NCBI GenBank assembly: GCA_005938025.2 | Contig: VCCI02000002.1 | Coordinates: forward strand, 186,001 to 250,000 | Reading direction: 5' to 3' | Length of the DNA: 64,000 nucleotides | From: Inquilinus sp. KBS0705 | GTDB taxonomy: Bacteria > Bacteroidota > Bacteroidia > Sphingobacteriales > Sphingobacteriaceae | Part shown: positions 8,978 to 17,442 of the stretch, piece by piece | Position numbering within the stretch: position 1 is the first letter of the stretch | How the letters are laid out: every line of letters starts with the position of its first letter | Made by a program: the position numbers and the translations under genes | Notes under the pieces: model-generated | Seen by the model: the letters and a program-made list of their open reading frames with translations, nothing else | Told to the model about the DNA's origin: nothing | The model's database searches: none

Positions 8978-11900
8978 TTAAAAACTTAAGCTAAGGTTAA
9001 AGCCTATGCCTCTTGTACCTGGCAATTGGCTTTGTTCACCAGTAACTGCACTGATCTGTGATGGATCAAAATCTTTTGTTTTGGCATATAATAACCAAAG
9101 GTCGCGACCAACAACTGCAAATTTAGCGCTCTTGATGTATTTAGAGATACCTAATTTAGCAGTAGGGATACGGTAACCAATAGAAAGCTCACGTAATTTT
9201 ACGAAAGTAAGATCGTATATGTAATCATCAAAAGTTTTGTTGTTGTATAAGTTTTGGAAATAATCCTTAGCATTAACATAAAAGCTAACAGGGTTACCAT
9301 CAACATCAACACCTGTGGTATGTACACCACCACCATCGGCAACAGCATCACGTATTGGGTTACCTTTATCGTTAACACCTGCAGTACGTGCAGTTAAACC
9401 GCTGTATGAACCCCACTGGTTTGATAACGAAACGAATTTACCACCAAATTGGTAGTCAATATTTACTCTCACATCAAAATCGTGGAACAGGTTGAAACTG
9501 TTTTGTAAACCACCCTGGTGTTTAGGTAATACGCTACCAAAGTATACGTTAGGATCATTTTTGTAGAAACCATTTGCATCAAGTACAGGCACACCTGCAG
9601 AGTTACGAAGGATACCATTACCAAAAATTTGACCCCACTCTTTACCTTTTTGTTGAATTAGGTAAGGCATGGTTGAACCCCAAACTTGTTGGCCACTAAC
9701 GTTGATACGATCAACTTTGTATTTGTTGCTTATTTCTACAATGGTATTTCTAATTAAGTTTGAATAAGTTGCAGTAATATTCCAGTTAAAGTTTGGCGAC
9801 TTAACAGGAGCAGCATCTAATTTAAACTCTAAGCCTGCTCTGGAGATTAAACCAATGTTGGTTAATATAGATGAAAAGCCAGAGGCTCCATTAACAGAGA
9901 GGGTATATGGTAATCCTTTTTGTGTAGCAGTAAAATAAGTAGAGCTAAAGCCTAAACGGTCATTCAGGAAGCGTAGATCTAAACCAAACTCTGTTGAACT
10001 AGCCACCGCGCCTTTAATAGCCGGGTCAACAAATTGATCTGGGGTAGCCATCAGAATGTTTCCGTTAAACTTGTTTGAACCCACTCCATAAGCAGAGCCC
10101 GGGTATCTGTAAGCACCGAAATTTTCGTTATTTGTTCCCAATGCATTAGGAATCTCTCCCCATGGTACTCTTGCTTTACCAAAGCTTAACCAGCTATCTT
10201 GTCCTTTAAGTAATTCGCTGAAAACGAATGAACCACCTAATGATTTTGATAAAACGCTATTGTGATCTGATGGTAAGGTTGAATACCAATCGTTACGTAA
10301 GCTACCGTTGATGAACAACACGTTTTTATAGCCTACGTTCAATAAACCAACTATTGCATTATATTTTTCTTTAACCCTACCGTTACCAAATGCCGGGTTA
10401 GATACCGAGTTACCAATGGTAAACAAGTTATCAATACCTAAACCGTCTACAGTACTTGCAGATAGGTCTTTATATGTCAGGTTATAAGAGTCTGTACCAA
10501 CACTTGCATCAATGCTAAAGTCACTGATGGTCTTTTTATAGGATGCTAAAAACTCATAGTTTTCGCGGTTTGAGTTGTACTCGCTTGTTGAGTAGTAACC
10601 TTTACGACCAGTTTGTGTTTGGCTGTATTTTAACTCGGAATACTCTCTGCCTTCGTAATAACCAAACTCCTGGTTTTTACGGTAAGTAGCCCTTAAGTTT
10701 AAATCTTTAGTGATTTTGTAAGTTAAAGCTACGTTTCCGTATAAACGGTCGCGGTTTTGGTATTGTTTGTAAAAATCCTGGTAGGTATAAAAGTTGTACC
10801 AGTAGTTACCAGCATAAAATTTAGAAGGATTAGCCGGGTCGTATGCAGTTGGGTTTAAGTGGTTCCAGCTTACATAGGTACCATCCGGAGATTGTAACGC
10901 TCTTAATTCTTTCATGATGTTCATGTCGATATCACGGTGATACCATGAACTGAATGAACCTGAGGTTTGGTTAGCGTAGCTATCATTTACCTCACCATTA
11001 ACCTTTTGGTTTACGTAGTTGATGTTAGCAGAAAAGTTTAATTTTTTGCTAATATCGTAGCTTGCATTTAAGTTTAAAACGTTCTTTTTCAAATCCTGTG
11101 TAGGGATTAAGCCTTTCACATATTGATTGTTGTAAGATAGTTTGAAGCTATAATCGTCTGCTGCTTTGTTAAACGCAATAGAGTTGTTCAAATTCACACC
11201 TGTTTGGAAGAAATCTGAAGCACTGCTTGGCTGCGGATCCCAGGTTGCTGTTTTGAAAGAATATTTAGTACCTGCTGCCCATGCATACCAAGGTATATAT
11301 TCTTGACCAACCAATTTAGGGCCCCAACTCGAGTCATCGCTATAGTCAGGGTAGTATTTGCCGCTTAAAGCTTTCCAGCCATCAGGGTCACCAGCTTTCC
11401 AGGTATACTCGGTAAAGTCGGCATTTGCACCACCACCATAAGAGTTTTGGTAGTTAGGCAAAATGTAAGCCTTGTCAAACTGCGCACCTAAATTTACATC
11501 AATACCAACACCGCCATTCTTTTTGGCTTTTTTAGTAGTGATTACGATAGCACCGTTAGCACCTTGCGAACCAAACTGTGCAGATGCAGCAGGGCCTTGT
11601 AATACCGAAACGTCTTCGATATCATCAGGGCTAAGGTCATCGGCGTTTGGCAATACAGTACCATCAACAACGTACAAAGCACCGCTACCAGCACCAAAGC
11701 CACCGGCACCACGAAGACGAACCTCGGTGTTACGGCCTAAAGCTGCTGATGATTGGCTACGTACCTGTAAACCTGCAACTTTACCCGCAAGGGCGTTGTT
11801 AAGGTTGGTTTGACGCACTGTGTTCAAAGCTGTAGCACCAACAACCTGCGCAGAGTTTGAAGATGAACGTGAGTTTGATTTGATACCAAATACACCCGTT

Positions 11901-12223
11901 ACAACTACTTCGCTTAGTTGGCTTGCACTTGAAGCAAGTGAAACGCTTACTACATCAGTTGAGCCAATAGCAACTTGTTGCCTTGAAAAACCGATGAAAG
12001 AAAAGGTTAATGATTTTGCCGTTGCTGGCACGGAAAGGGTATACTTACCCGAAACATTGGATTGTGTACCAATTGTTGTTCCTGTTACTGTAACACTTAC
12101 TCCTGGTAACGGCAAACCGTCATCCTTTGAAGTAACTGTACCAGTAATCGTACGATTTTGTGCATAAACCTGTGCTATGCCTAACATCAGGAAACACAAA
12201 CTTACTAGTAGAAGTTTTTTCAT
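8978..12223 (-). CDS. SusC/RagA-type TonB-linked outer-membrane transporter
   Basis: A 1081-residue protein. The signal peptide MKKLLLVSLCFLMLGIAQVYAQ is followed by a carboxypeptidase-regulatory-like Ig domain (about residues 24-105, 'GTVTSKDDGLPLPGVSVTV'). The plug domain (about 110-235) includes the SusC hallmark LSEVVVTGVFGIKS and the segment EDVSVLQGPAASAQFGSQGA. A long beta barrel ends in Phe (FNLSLSF), as expected for a BAM substrate. It is energised by TonB and imports large ligands together with the SusD lid. It is the first gene of a three-gene operon, and the sequence upstream has a good Bacteroidota promoter. Confidence 0.96.
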   Translation of the reverse strand: MKKLLLVSLCFLMLGIAQVYAQNRTITGTVTSKDDGLPLPGVSVTVTGTTIGTQSNVSGKYTLSVPATAKSLTFSFIGFSRQQVAIGSTDVVSVSLASSASQLSEVVVTGVFGIKSNSRSSSNSAQVVGATALNTVRQTNLNNALAGKVAGLQVRSQSSAALGRNTEVRLRGAGGFGAGSGALYVVDGTVLPNADDLSPDDIEDVSVLQGPAASAQFGSQGANGAIVITTKKAKKNGGVGIDVNLGAQFDKAYILPNYQNSYGGGANADFTEYTWKAGDPDGWKALSGKYYPDYSDDSSWGPKLVGQEYIPWYAWAAGTKYSFKTATWDPQPSSASDFFQTGVNLNNSIAFNKAADDYSFKLSYNNQYVKGLIPTQDLKKNVLNLNASYDISKKLNFSANINYVNQKVNGEVNDSYANQTSGSFSSWYHRDIDMNIMKELRALQSPDGTYVSWNHLNPTAYDPANPSKFYAGNYWYNFYTYQDFYKQYQNRDRLYGNVALTYKITKDLNLRATYRKNQEFGYYEGREYSELKYSQTQTGRKGYYSTSEYNSNRENYEFLASYKKTISDFSIDASVGTDSYNLTYKDLSASTVDGLGIDNLFTIGNSVSNPAFGNGRVKEKYNAIVGLLNVGYKNVLFINGSLRNDWYSTLPSDHNSVLSKSLGGSFVFSELLKGQDSWLSFGKARVPWGEIPNALGTNNENFGAYRYPGSAYGVGSNKFNGNILMATPDQFVDPAIKGAVASSTEFGLDLRFLNDRLGFSSTYFTATQKGLPYTLSVNGASGFSSILTNIGLISRAGLEFKLDAAPVKSPNFNWNITATYSNLIRNTIVEISNKYKVDRINVSGQQVWGSTMPYLIQQKGKEWGQIFGNGILRNSAGVPVLDANGFYKNDPNVYFGSVLPKHQGGLQNSFNLFHDFDVRVNIDYQFGGKFVSLSNQWGSYSGLTARTAGVNDKGNPIRDAVADGGGVHTTGVDVDGNPVSFYVNAKDYFQNLYNNKTFDDYIYDLTFVKLRELSIGYRIPTAKLGISKYIKSAKFAVVGRDLWLLYAKTKDFDPSQISAVTGEQSQLPGTRGIGFNLSLSF

Positions 12224-12262
12224 GTTTGTTAATAATAAGATCAGTTAATAGTTAATTAATCA

Positions 12263-12294
12263 TAAAAGTAGTGTTACGTTATCAATAAATCAAA
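12263..12294 (-). promoter_or_regulatory. Predicted Bacteroidota promoter of the susC-like operon
   Basis: On the reverse strand, TTTG (12291-12294) is followed after 20 nt by TACTTTTA (12263-12270). This is close to the -33 TTTG / -7 TAnnTTTG consensus of the primary sigma factor of this phylum. It ends about 39 nt before the start codon at 12223. Confidence 0.55.
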
Positions 12295-12378
12295 TTAATT
12301 GTTAAAAAAACATGCTTTTTATAAAAAATAATTCGCTAATAGTCCCAAAAAGAATAAATAATTAAAAAATATAGTACT

Positions 12379-12415
12379 ATGTATTGCATAATACATTCTA
12401 AAACATATATCTTTG
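12379..12415 (+). promoter_or_regulatory. PadR-type operator overlapping the padR promoter
   Basis: ATGTATT-GCAT-AATACAT (12379-12396) is an inverted repeat with ATGT...ACAT ends, the general form of PadR-family operators. The -7 element TATCTTTG (12408-12415) follows, with an ATTG -33 element at 12383-12386 inside the palindrome, 21 nt upstream. The start codon is at 12420, only 5 nt after the -7 box, so the transcript would be leaderless or nearly so. Operator over promoter suggests autoregulation. Whether the same site affects the divergent susC operon is open. Confidence 0.6.
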
Positions 12416-12419
12416 CATT

Positions 12420-12755
12420 ATGATTGTTGAAAACACCCAAACCCAAATGAGGAAAGGCATACTGGAGTATTGCATACTTTCCATTATAGCAAAGGGCGAG
12501 ATATATGCATCGGATATCATATCCGAATTGCGCAAAGCCCGGCTGCTTGTTGTTGAGGGTACTCTATACCCTTTATTAACCCGGTTAAAGAATAATGGCC
12601 TGCTGTCGTACAACTGGGTCGAGTCTACATCGGGGCCGCCACGCAAATACTACATCCTGTCTGACGAGGGCCGAAAGGTGCTGGAGCAGCTTGATGGCAC
12701 ATGGCAGGAACTTTTATATGCTGTACAAACTGCCATAGGCGACAGAAACAATTAA
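12420..12755 (+). CDS. PadR family transcriptional regulator
   Basis: A 111-residue winged-helix regulator. It opens with ENTQTQMRKGILEYCILSII and contains VVEGTLYPLLTRLKNNGLL, the PadR recognition-helix region, then GPPRKYYILSDEGR, the wing. It is of the short PadR_2 type, with only a brief C-terminal dimerisation helix. It sits 25 nt upstream of a PspC-domain gene, a pairing seen repeatedly in Bacteroidota, where the pair is thought to respond to envelope stress. A palindromic site with ATGT/ACAT ends overlaps its own promoter, consistent with self-repression. Confidence 0.93.
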   Translation: MIVENTQTQMRKGILEYCILSIIAKGEIYASDIISELRKARLLVVEGTLYPLLTRLKNNGLLSYNWVESTSGPPRKYYILSDEGRKVLEQLDGTWQELLYAVQTAIGDRNN

Positions 12756-12780
12756 ATCACCCTATTAAACTATCACCATC

Positions 12781-14448
12781 ATGAATAAAACTATTATCAT
12801 CAACATAAACGGCACCGTTTTTCATATAGAAGAGGATGCCTATGATATACTTAAAACCTATATGACCGAGGTTAAGCGTCATTTTATGAATTCGGCCGAC
12901 AGCCTCGAGATCACTACCGATATTGAGAACCGCATTGCCGAAATGTTTAACGAGATTTTGCTTAAAGAGGGCAAACAGGTTATTGTTGAATTTGACGTAA
13001 CCAAAGTGGTTGAGCAAATGGGCTCGGTACAGGATTTTGAATCGGCCGAAGACGAAAGCCCTAAGGGCGCTCACCCCCACTATGCTTATAATACCGAAAG
13101 CCGCCGCCTGTTTCGCGACCCTGACGACCACCTGATTGCAGGTGTATGCTCGGGCATTGCCAGCTACTTTGATTTTAACCCGGTATGGATACGCCTGCTG
13201 TTCGCTTTTTTAACACCAATGGGCGGTGTAGGCTTTATACTATATATAATACTATGGATTGTTGTGCCTAAAGCAGTTACCCGTGCCGACCGCATGGCCA
13301 TGAAAGGCCAAAAGCTGGACCTGCAAGGTTTTAAAAACAACTTTGAAGAAGAGCTGAGCGGTGTGCGCAACAGCCTTAACAATATGGGCCAGGAAGCTCG
13401 CCCCCTTATTTATAAAACCCGCGATTTTGCCGGCGACTTTTTTGGCCACCTGGGTAATTTTATAGGCGGTGCGGGCAAGGTTTTATTAAAGTTAATTGCT
13501 ATTACCATTTTACTATCGGCATTTGCTGCCATAGTAGCTTTGGTTATTGCCGTAGTAACTGCTTTTGCTTACGGCAACAGCAATATGGGCATTTACCATA
13601 TATTCCCTTTTAACATTGTAAACCACCAGGTAAACAACATATTTATAGTGGCGCTATTAATAATGTGTATTATTCCATTGCTGTCTATCATATTAGCTAT
13701 TATTAATTTTGTATTTAAGGGCAATGTAATTAACCGCACAGCCGGGTCGGCATTGTTAATGGTATGGGTGGTTGCCTTAAGTGTAGTTATTTACTACACA
13801 GCAAAAACCAGCGCCGAATTTAAAGCCGGTGCAAGCTTTAGCCAAACCATCAACTTAAAACCTGTTGCCGATAGCACTTATGTTTTAAAGCTGAACGATA
13901 TTAAATACCTAACCAAAGAAGATAGTATACGCCTTAAAATTAAAGAAGATTTTAGGGGCAAGATAATTCTTGACAACGACGATGATAGCAATATGGATAT
14001 GCCGGATAGGAATATCGATCTGTATATCGAAAAAAGCGACGTTGCGCAGCCGGTATTGGTAGAATCGTTTAGCGCGCGCGGCAGCGATTACGAAGATGCG
14101 TTATTTAACGCCCGTGGTACTACTTACCAATTTGTGCAGGATGGCGCTACCTTAAAGTTTAACCGCCGACTTGAAAAACAAGACGACAGGTTATGGCGCG
14201 CACAGGAATTGCACCTTATACTTAAAGTACCATTGAATTATAAAGTGGTGATAGACCAGGATATGGACAGGTTTGTGCGCGATTTAAGCGTATGGGATTG
14301 CAAAAACGTAAACAAGCAGGAAAACGCGACATCGGCCAAGTTTATAATGACCGAGAACGGCATACAATGCAAGGTTGATACTGTGGTGATACCATTAACA
14401 CCGGCCCAAAAAGCAACTGCTGACAGCTTGAAAAAAATTGGAGAATAA
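12781..14448 (+). CDS. PspC-domain membrane protein
   Basis: A 555-residue protein with several parts. The N-terminal 90 residues (IININGTVFHIEEDAYDILK onwards) form a soluble domain. A PspC domain at about residues 103-166 contains RRLFRDPDDHLIAGVCSGIA and a transmembrane helix (GVGFILYIILWIVV). Three further hydrophobic segments lie at about 230-265, 280-310 and 320-345. A C-terminal beta-rich domain of about 200 residues is probably periplasmic. PspC proteins sense or buffer envelope stress in Proteobacteria; the role in this phylum is inferred. It is co-transcribed with padR upstream and overlaps the next small gene by one base. Confidence 0.9.
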   Translation: MNKTIIININGTVFHIEEDAYDILKTYMTEVKRHFMNSADSLEITTDIENRIAEMFNEILLKEGKQVIVEFDVTKVVEQMGSVQDFESAEDESPKGAHPHYAYNTESRRLFRDPDDHLIAGVCSGIASYFDFNPVWIRLLFAFLTPMGGVGFILYIILWIVVPKAVTRADRMAMKGQKLDLQGFKNNFEEELSGVRNSLNNMGQEARPLIYKTRDFAGDFFGHLGNFIGGAGKVLLKLIAITILLSAFAAIVALVIAVVTAFAYGNSNMGIYHIFPFNIVNHQVNNIFIVALLIMCIIPLLSIILAIINFVFKGNVINRTAGSALLMVWVVALSVVIYYTAKTSAEFKAGASFSQTINLKPVADSTYVLKLNDIKYLTKEDSIRLKIKEDFRGKIILDNDDDSNMDMPDRNIDLYIEKSDVAQPVLVESFSARGSDYEDALFNARGTTYQFVQDGATLKFNRRLEKQDDRLWRAQELHLILKVPLNYKVVIDQDMDRFVRDLSVWDCKNVNKQENATSAKFIMTENGIQCKVDTVVIPLTPAQKATADSLKKIGE

Positions 14449-14660
14449 TGAAACTAATTATTAAGCATATAGGCCTGCTGATCTTCAGCGGGCTTATATT
14501 ACCTTTCTATTATTATGTCAGCATTAGCCATGCTGCTCATCAGCAGCGTGTTAATGCACTTGATAAACAAACAGTGGTTGAAAAACCTGTAGAAAATGGC
14601 TTTTCTATTTATAGCGAAGTTGCTAAAATAGCCTTCCCGGTATTAAAAAGTTTATTTTAA
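14448..14660 (+). CDS. Small membrane-anchored hypothetical protein
   Basis: A 70-residue protein whose ATG overlaps the stop of the PspC gene by one base (TAATG), which implies translational coupling. One hydrophobic segment (about residues 8-25, IGLLIFSGLILPFYYYVS) is followed by a short polar tail. I recognise no family. Context suggests an accessory of the PadR-PspC unit. Confidence 0.65.
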   Translation: MKLIIKHIGLLIFSGLILPFYYYVSISHAAHQQRVNALDKQTVVEKPVENGFSIYSEVAKIAFPVLKSLF

Positions 14661-14866
14661 GTGTAACCTTAGGGGGTATTTTATCATCTTATATAAAAAC
14701 GCAACATCGCCTTAACGCATAAATTATATATGTTATGAATAAAACCTCACAAAGCACTACCATCTAACCATAGGGATATAAACCCGCAATAACACAAACA
14801 AACTATTTACTTTTTAAAAAATGAAGGGAAACCTTCCAGGGATATCTATTGCCAAATTTTTACACC

Positions 14867-17323
14867 ATGAAAACGCTTAAATTATTATACATCATATTAT
14901 TTACCCTTGCATCGGCCACCATGTATGCAATGGGCAGCAACCCGCCAAACCTAACCGTTTCGGGATCATTAAAAAACGAGCAGGGCAAACCTGTAGACTA
15001 TGCCACCGTAACCTTATTGCGCGCGGCCGACTCTACAGCGGTTAAAAGCACCTTAACTAACGATGCCGGTATATACACTATCGACCATATTGCCGAGGGC
15101 AAATACATTGTAAAGGCTACCAACGTGGGTTATCAAACCAGCTATAGCCCCGCCTTTGAAATAATAGCGGCGCAAAGCGCTGTTACTGCACCCGCCATTA
15201 CCATGCTGGTTAGCAGCCGCAATTTGCAAGGCGTAAGCATTGTAGCCGCCAAGCCATTAATTGAGCGCAAGATAGACCGCACTGTAATGAACGTTGAAAA
15301 CAGCGTACTGGCGGCAGGTAATACAGCCATGGAAATATTAGCCAGGGCGCCCGGCGTTACGGTAGATAAGGATGATAACATTAGCCTTAAAGGTAAGCAA
15401 GGGGTAACGGTTATGATAAACGACAAGCTTACCTATCTTACCGCCGCCCAATTGGCAACCCTGTTACGATCTACCGATGGCAATACCATTAAATCTATCG
15501 AGATAATTACCAACCCATCGGCTAAGTACGATGCGGCGGGCAATTCGGGTATCATCAATATCAAGCTAAAAAAGAACACGCAATCGGGTACAAATGGCAG
15601 CATTACCGCCGGTGTGGCTAAAGGCCGTTACTGGAGGGATAATACCAGCTTAAACCTTAACCATAAAGAGGGTAACTTAAACGTATTTACCACCCTAAGC
15701 CGTGGTGATAACAAACGCTTTCATGACCTGGGCCTAAACCGGGTAGTATCTGATAGTTTGGGTAACAAAAACTATTTTAACCAGCTATCGCACATGCCAA
15801 GCGCAAACCACTATAATAATTACCGCCTTGGTGCCGATTATGACCTTACAGCTAAGCATACCATTGGCTTTGTGGTAAGTGGCTATAATAATACCGGTTA
15901 CGACGATAACAATACAGCTACCATAATAGGTAAACAGTTTGGTGTCGCCGATTCATCGTTAAATACCATATCAACCGTTAACCAGGCCTATAAAAATTTT
16001 GCCGTTAACCTTAACGACAGGCTAAAAATTGATACCAACGGCCAAGAGTTGAGCTTTGACCTTGATTACTCTAAATTTAAAAACAACTCAAACGCCCAAT
16101 ACACCACCAACTATTTTTTACAGGATGGCAGCCCGCAGCATGCTCCGCAGTTATTACGCAATCAAACACCATCGGTTATTAGTATATACACCGGCAAGGT
16201 TGATTATGCCAAACCGCTAAGCAAAACCATAAAACTGGAAACAGGCGCTAAGTTTAGCAGTGTTAAAACCGATAATGATTTGCAGGCGCAAATAGGCACC
16301 ATAGATGCGAACAACAATGTTGATTATATAAACGATATTAACCGTACCAACCGCTTTATTTATGACGAAAAAATAGCCGCGGGTTATATCAATTTAAACA
16401 AGCAGTTTAAAAAAGCATCTATACAATTAGGCTTACGTGCTGAGCAAACCCGATCTAACGGTAACCTAATGGGCAGCACACCGGTAAAACGCAGCTACCT
16501 TAACCTTTTCCCGAGTGTGTTTGTTAACCGCACGCTAAATGATAAAAACGAGATAAGCTTTTCGTATAGCCGCCGTATAGACAGGCCGGGGTATGATGAC
16601 CTGAACCCTTTTGTTTATTACCTTGACCCTTACACCTACTCGCAGGGTAATGCGTTCCTTAACCCGCAATACACCCAAAATTTCGAGTTTAATTATACTT
16701 ACAACCACTCGTTAAACGTAAGCCTGGGTTACAGCCGCACTACCGATGCCATAACCGAACTGATATTATCAGAGGGTAATAAAACCTTCGAAACACACCA
16801 AAACTTACAAACCCAAACCGGTTACAATATTAATGTGAACAGCCCCTTTACTATTACCAAATGGTGGGAAGGTAATGTAAACCTTACCGGGTTTTACCTG
16901 GGCTTTAAAGCTGATACACTGGCCGGTTTCAATTTTAACACAGGCAAGGCGGCTTTCCAGGGCCGTTTAACGCAAACGTTTAAGTTTTCGGGTTACCGCT
17001 TAGAGGTAATGGGCGATTACCAGTCGCCTTTAACATATGGTATATATAATATTAAACCACGTTATGCGGTAGATATGGGTATAAGCAAATCGTTCATGAA
17101 CAAAAAGCTTAACCTTAAGCTGGCTTGTGACGATGTATTTAAGATACGCCGTAACGACCTAAGCAGCCACGCGCTAAACAATAACTTTGATATAAAACAA
17201 CGCAACGATACAAGAGTTGGCCGCTTTACGGTTACCTACAATTTTGGTAACAGTTCTATCAAATCTCGCGAGCACCGCAGCGGCGCCGACGACGAAAAAG
17301 GCAGGGTAAAAAGCGGAGGATAA
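14867..17323 (+). CDS. TonB-dependent receptor / outer-membrane beta-barrel family protein
   Basis: From the ATG at 14867 the protein is 818 residues, with signal peptide MKTLKLLYIILFTLASATMYA. A carboxypeptidase-regulatory-like domain (about residues 25-110, 'GSLKNEQGKPVDYATVTLL') follows, then a plug-like domain containing GNTAMEILARAPGVTVDKDD and IKSIEIITNPSAKYDAAGN. The rest is a barrel of the OMP_b-brl_3 (pfam14905) kind. This group has no SusD partner and its ligands are mostly unknown. An upstream in-frame ATG at 14849 would put six polar residues before the signal peptide, so 14867 is preferred. The C-terminus is charged rather than ending in Phe, which is common in this subgroup. Confidence 0.9.
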   Translation: MKTLKLLYIILFTLASATMYAMGSNPPNLTVSGSLKNEQGKPVDYATVTLLRAADSTAVKSTLTNDAGIYTIDHIAEGKYIVKATNVGYQTSYSPAFEIIAAQSAVTAPAITMLVSSRNLQGVSIVAAKPLIERKIDRTVMNVENSVLAAGNTAMEILARAPGVTVDKDDNISLKGKQGVTVMINDKLTYLTAAQLATLLRSTDGNTIKSIEIITNPSAKYDAAGNSGIINIKLKKNTQSGTNGSITAGVAKGRYWRDNTSLNLNHKEGNLNVFTTLSRGDNKRFHDLGLNRVVSDSLGNKNYFNQLSHMPSANHYNNYRLGADYDLTAKHTIGFVVSGYNNTGYDDNNTATIIGKQFGVADSSLNTISTVNQAYKNFAVNLNDRLKIDTNGQELSFDLDYSKFKNNSNAQYTTNYFLQDGSPQHAPQLLRNQTPSVISIYTGKVDYAKPLSKTIKLETGAKFSSVKTDNDLQAQIGTIDANNNVDYINDINRTNRFIYDEKIAAGYINLNKQFKKASIQLGLRAEQTRSNGNLMGSTPVKRSYLNLFPSVFVNRTLNDKNEISFSYSRRIDRPGYDDLNPFVYYLDPYTYSQGNAFLNPQYTQNFEFNYTYNHSLNVSLGYSRTTDAITELILSEGNKTFETHQNLQTQTGYNINVNSPFTITKWWEGNVNLTGFYLGFKADTLAGFNFNTGKAAFQGRLTQTFKFSGYRLEVMGDYQSPLTYGIYNIKPRYAVDMGISKSFMNKKLNLKLACDDVFKIRRNDLSSHALNNNFDIKQRNDTRVGRFTVTYNFGNSSIKSREHRSGADDEKGRVKSGG

Positions 17324-17324
17324 T

Positions 17325-17439
17325 ACCCCCTACCCCCCTGAAGGGGGAACTACTGTTCTTTTTAAACTAAAAGGGCATCCAGCAATTGCTGGATGCCCTT
17401 TTAGCATTCAAAAATTCCCCCTTCAGGGGGGTAGGGGGT
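17325..17439. repeat. Nested inverted repeat: 25-bp outer arms around a terminator
   Basis: Perfect 25-bp arms at 17325-17349 and 17415-17439 (ACCCCCTACCCCCCTGAAGG..., then its complement) enclose a second palindrome at 17369-17402. The arms abut the two converging genes: the left arm starts 2 nt after the TonB-receptor stop codon, and the right arm ends 3 nt before the peptidase stop. It looks like a dispersed palindromic element that has supplied or captured a terminator. Confidence 0.85.
17369..17402. terminator. Bidirectional terminator inside the nested repeat
   Basis: A perfect palindrome (AAAAGGGCATCCAGCA and its complement) with A-rich and T-rich ends. It is suitable for terminating both convergent genes. 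Confidence 0.85.
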
Positions 17440-17442
17440 TAC

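Noticed and set aside
14661..14848. Possible regulatory RNA before the TonB-dependent receptor
   Set aside because: The only structure visible is a short GGAAGG-type hairpin near 14824-14840, too weak to support a call.
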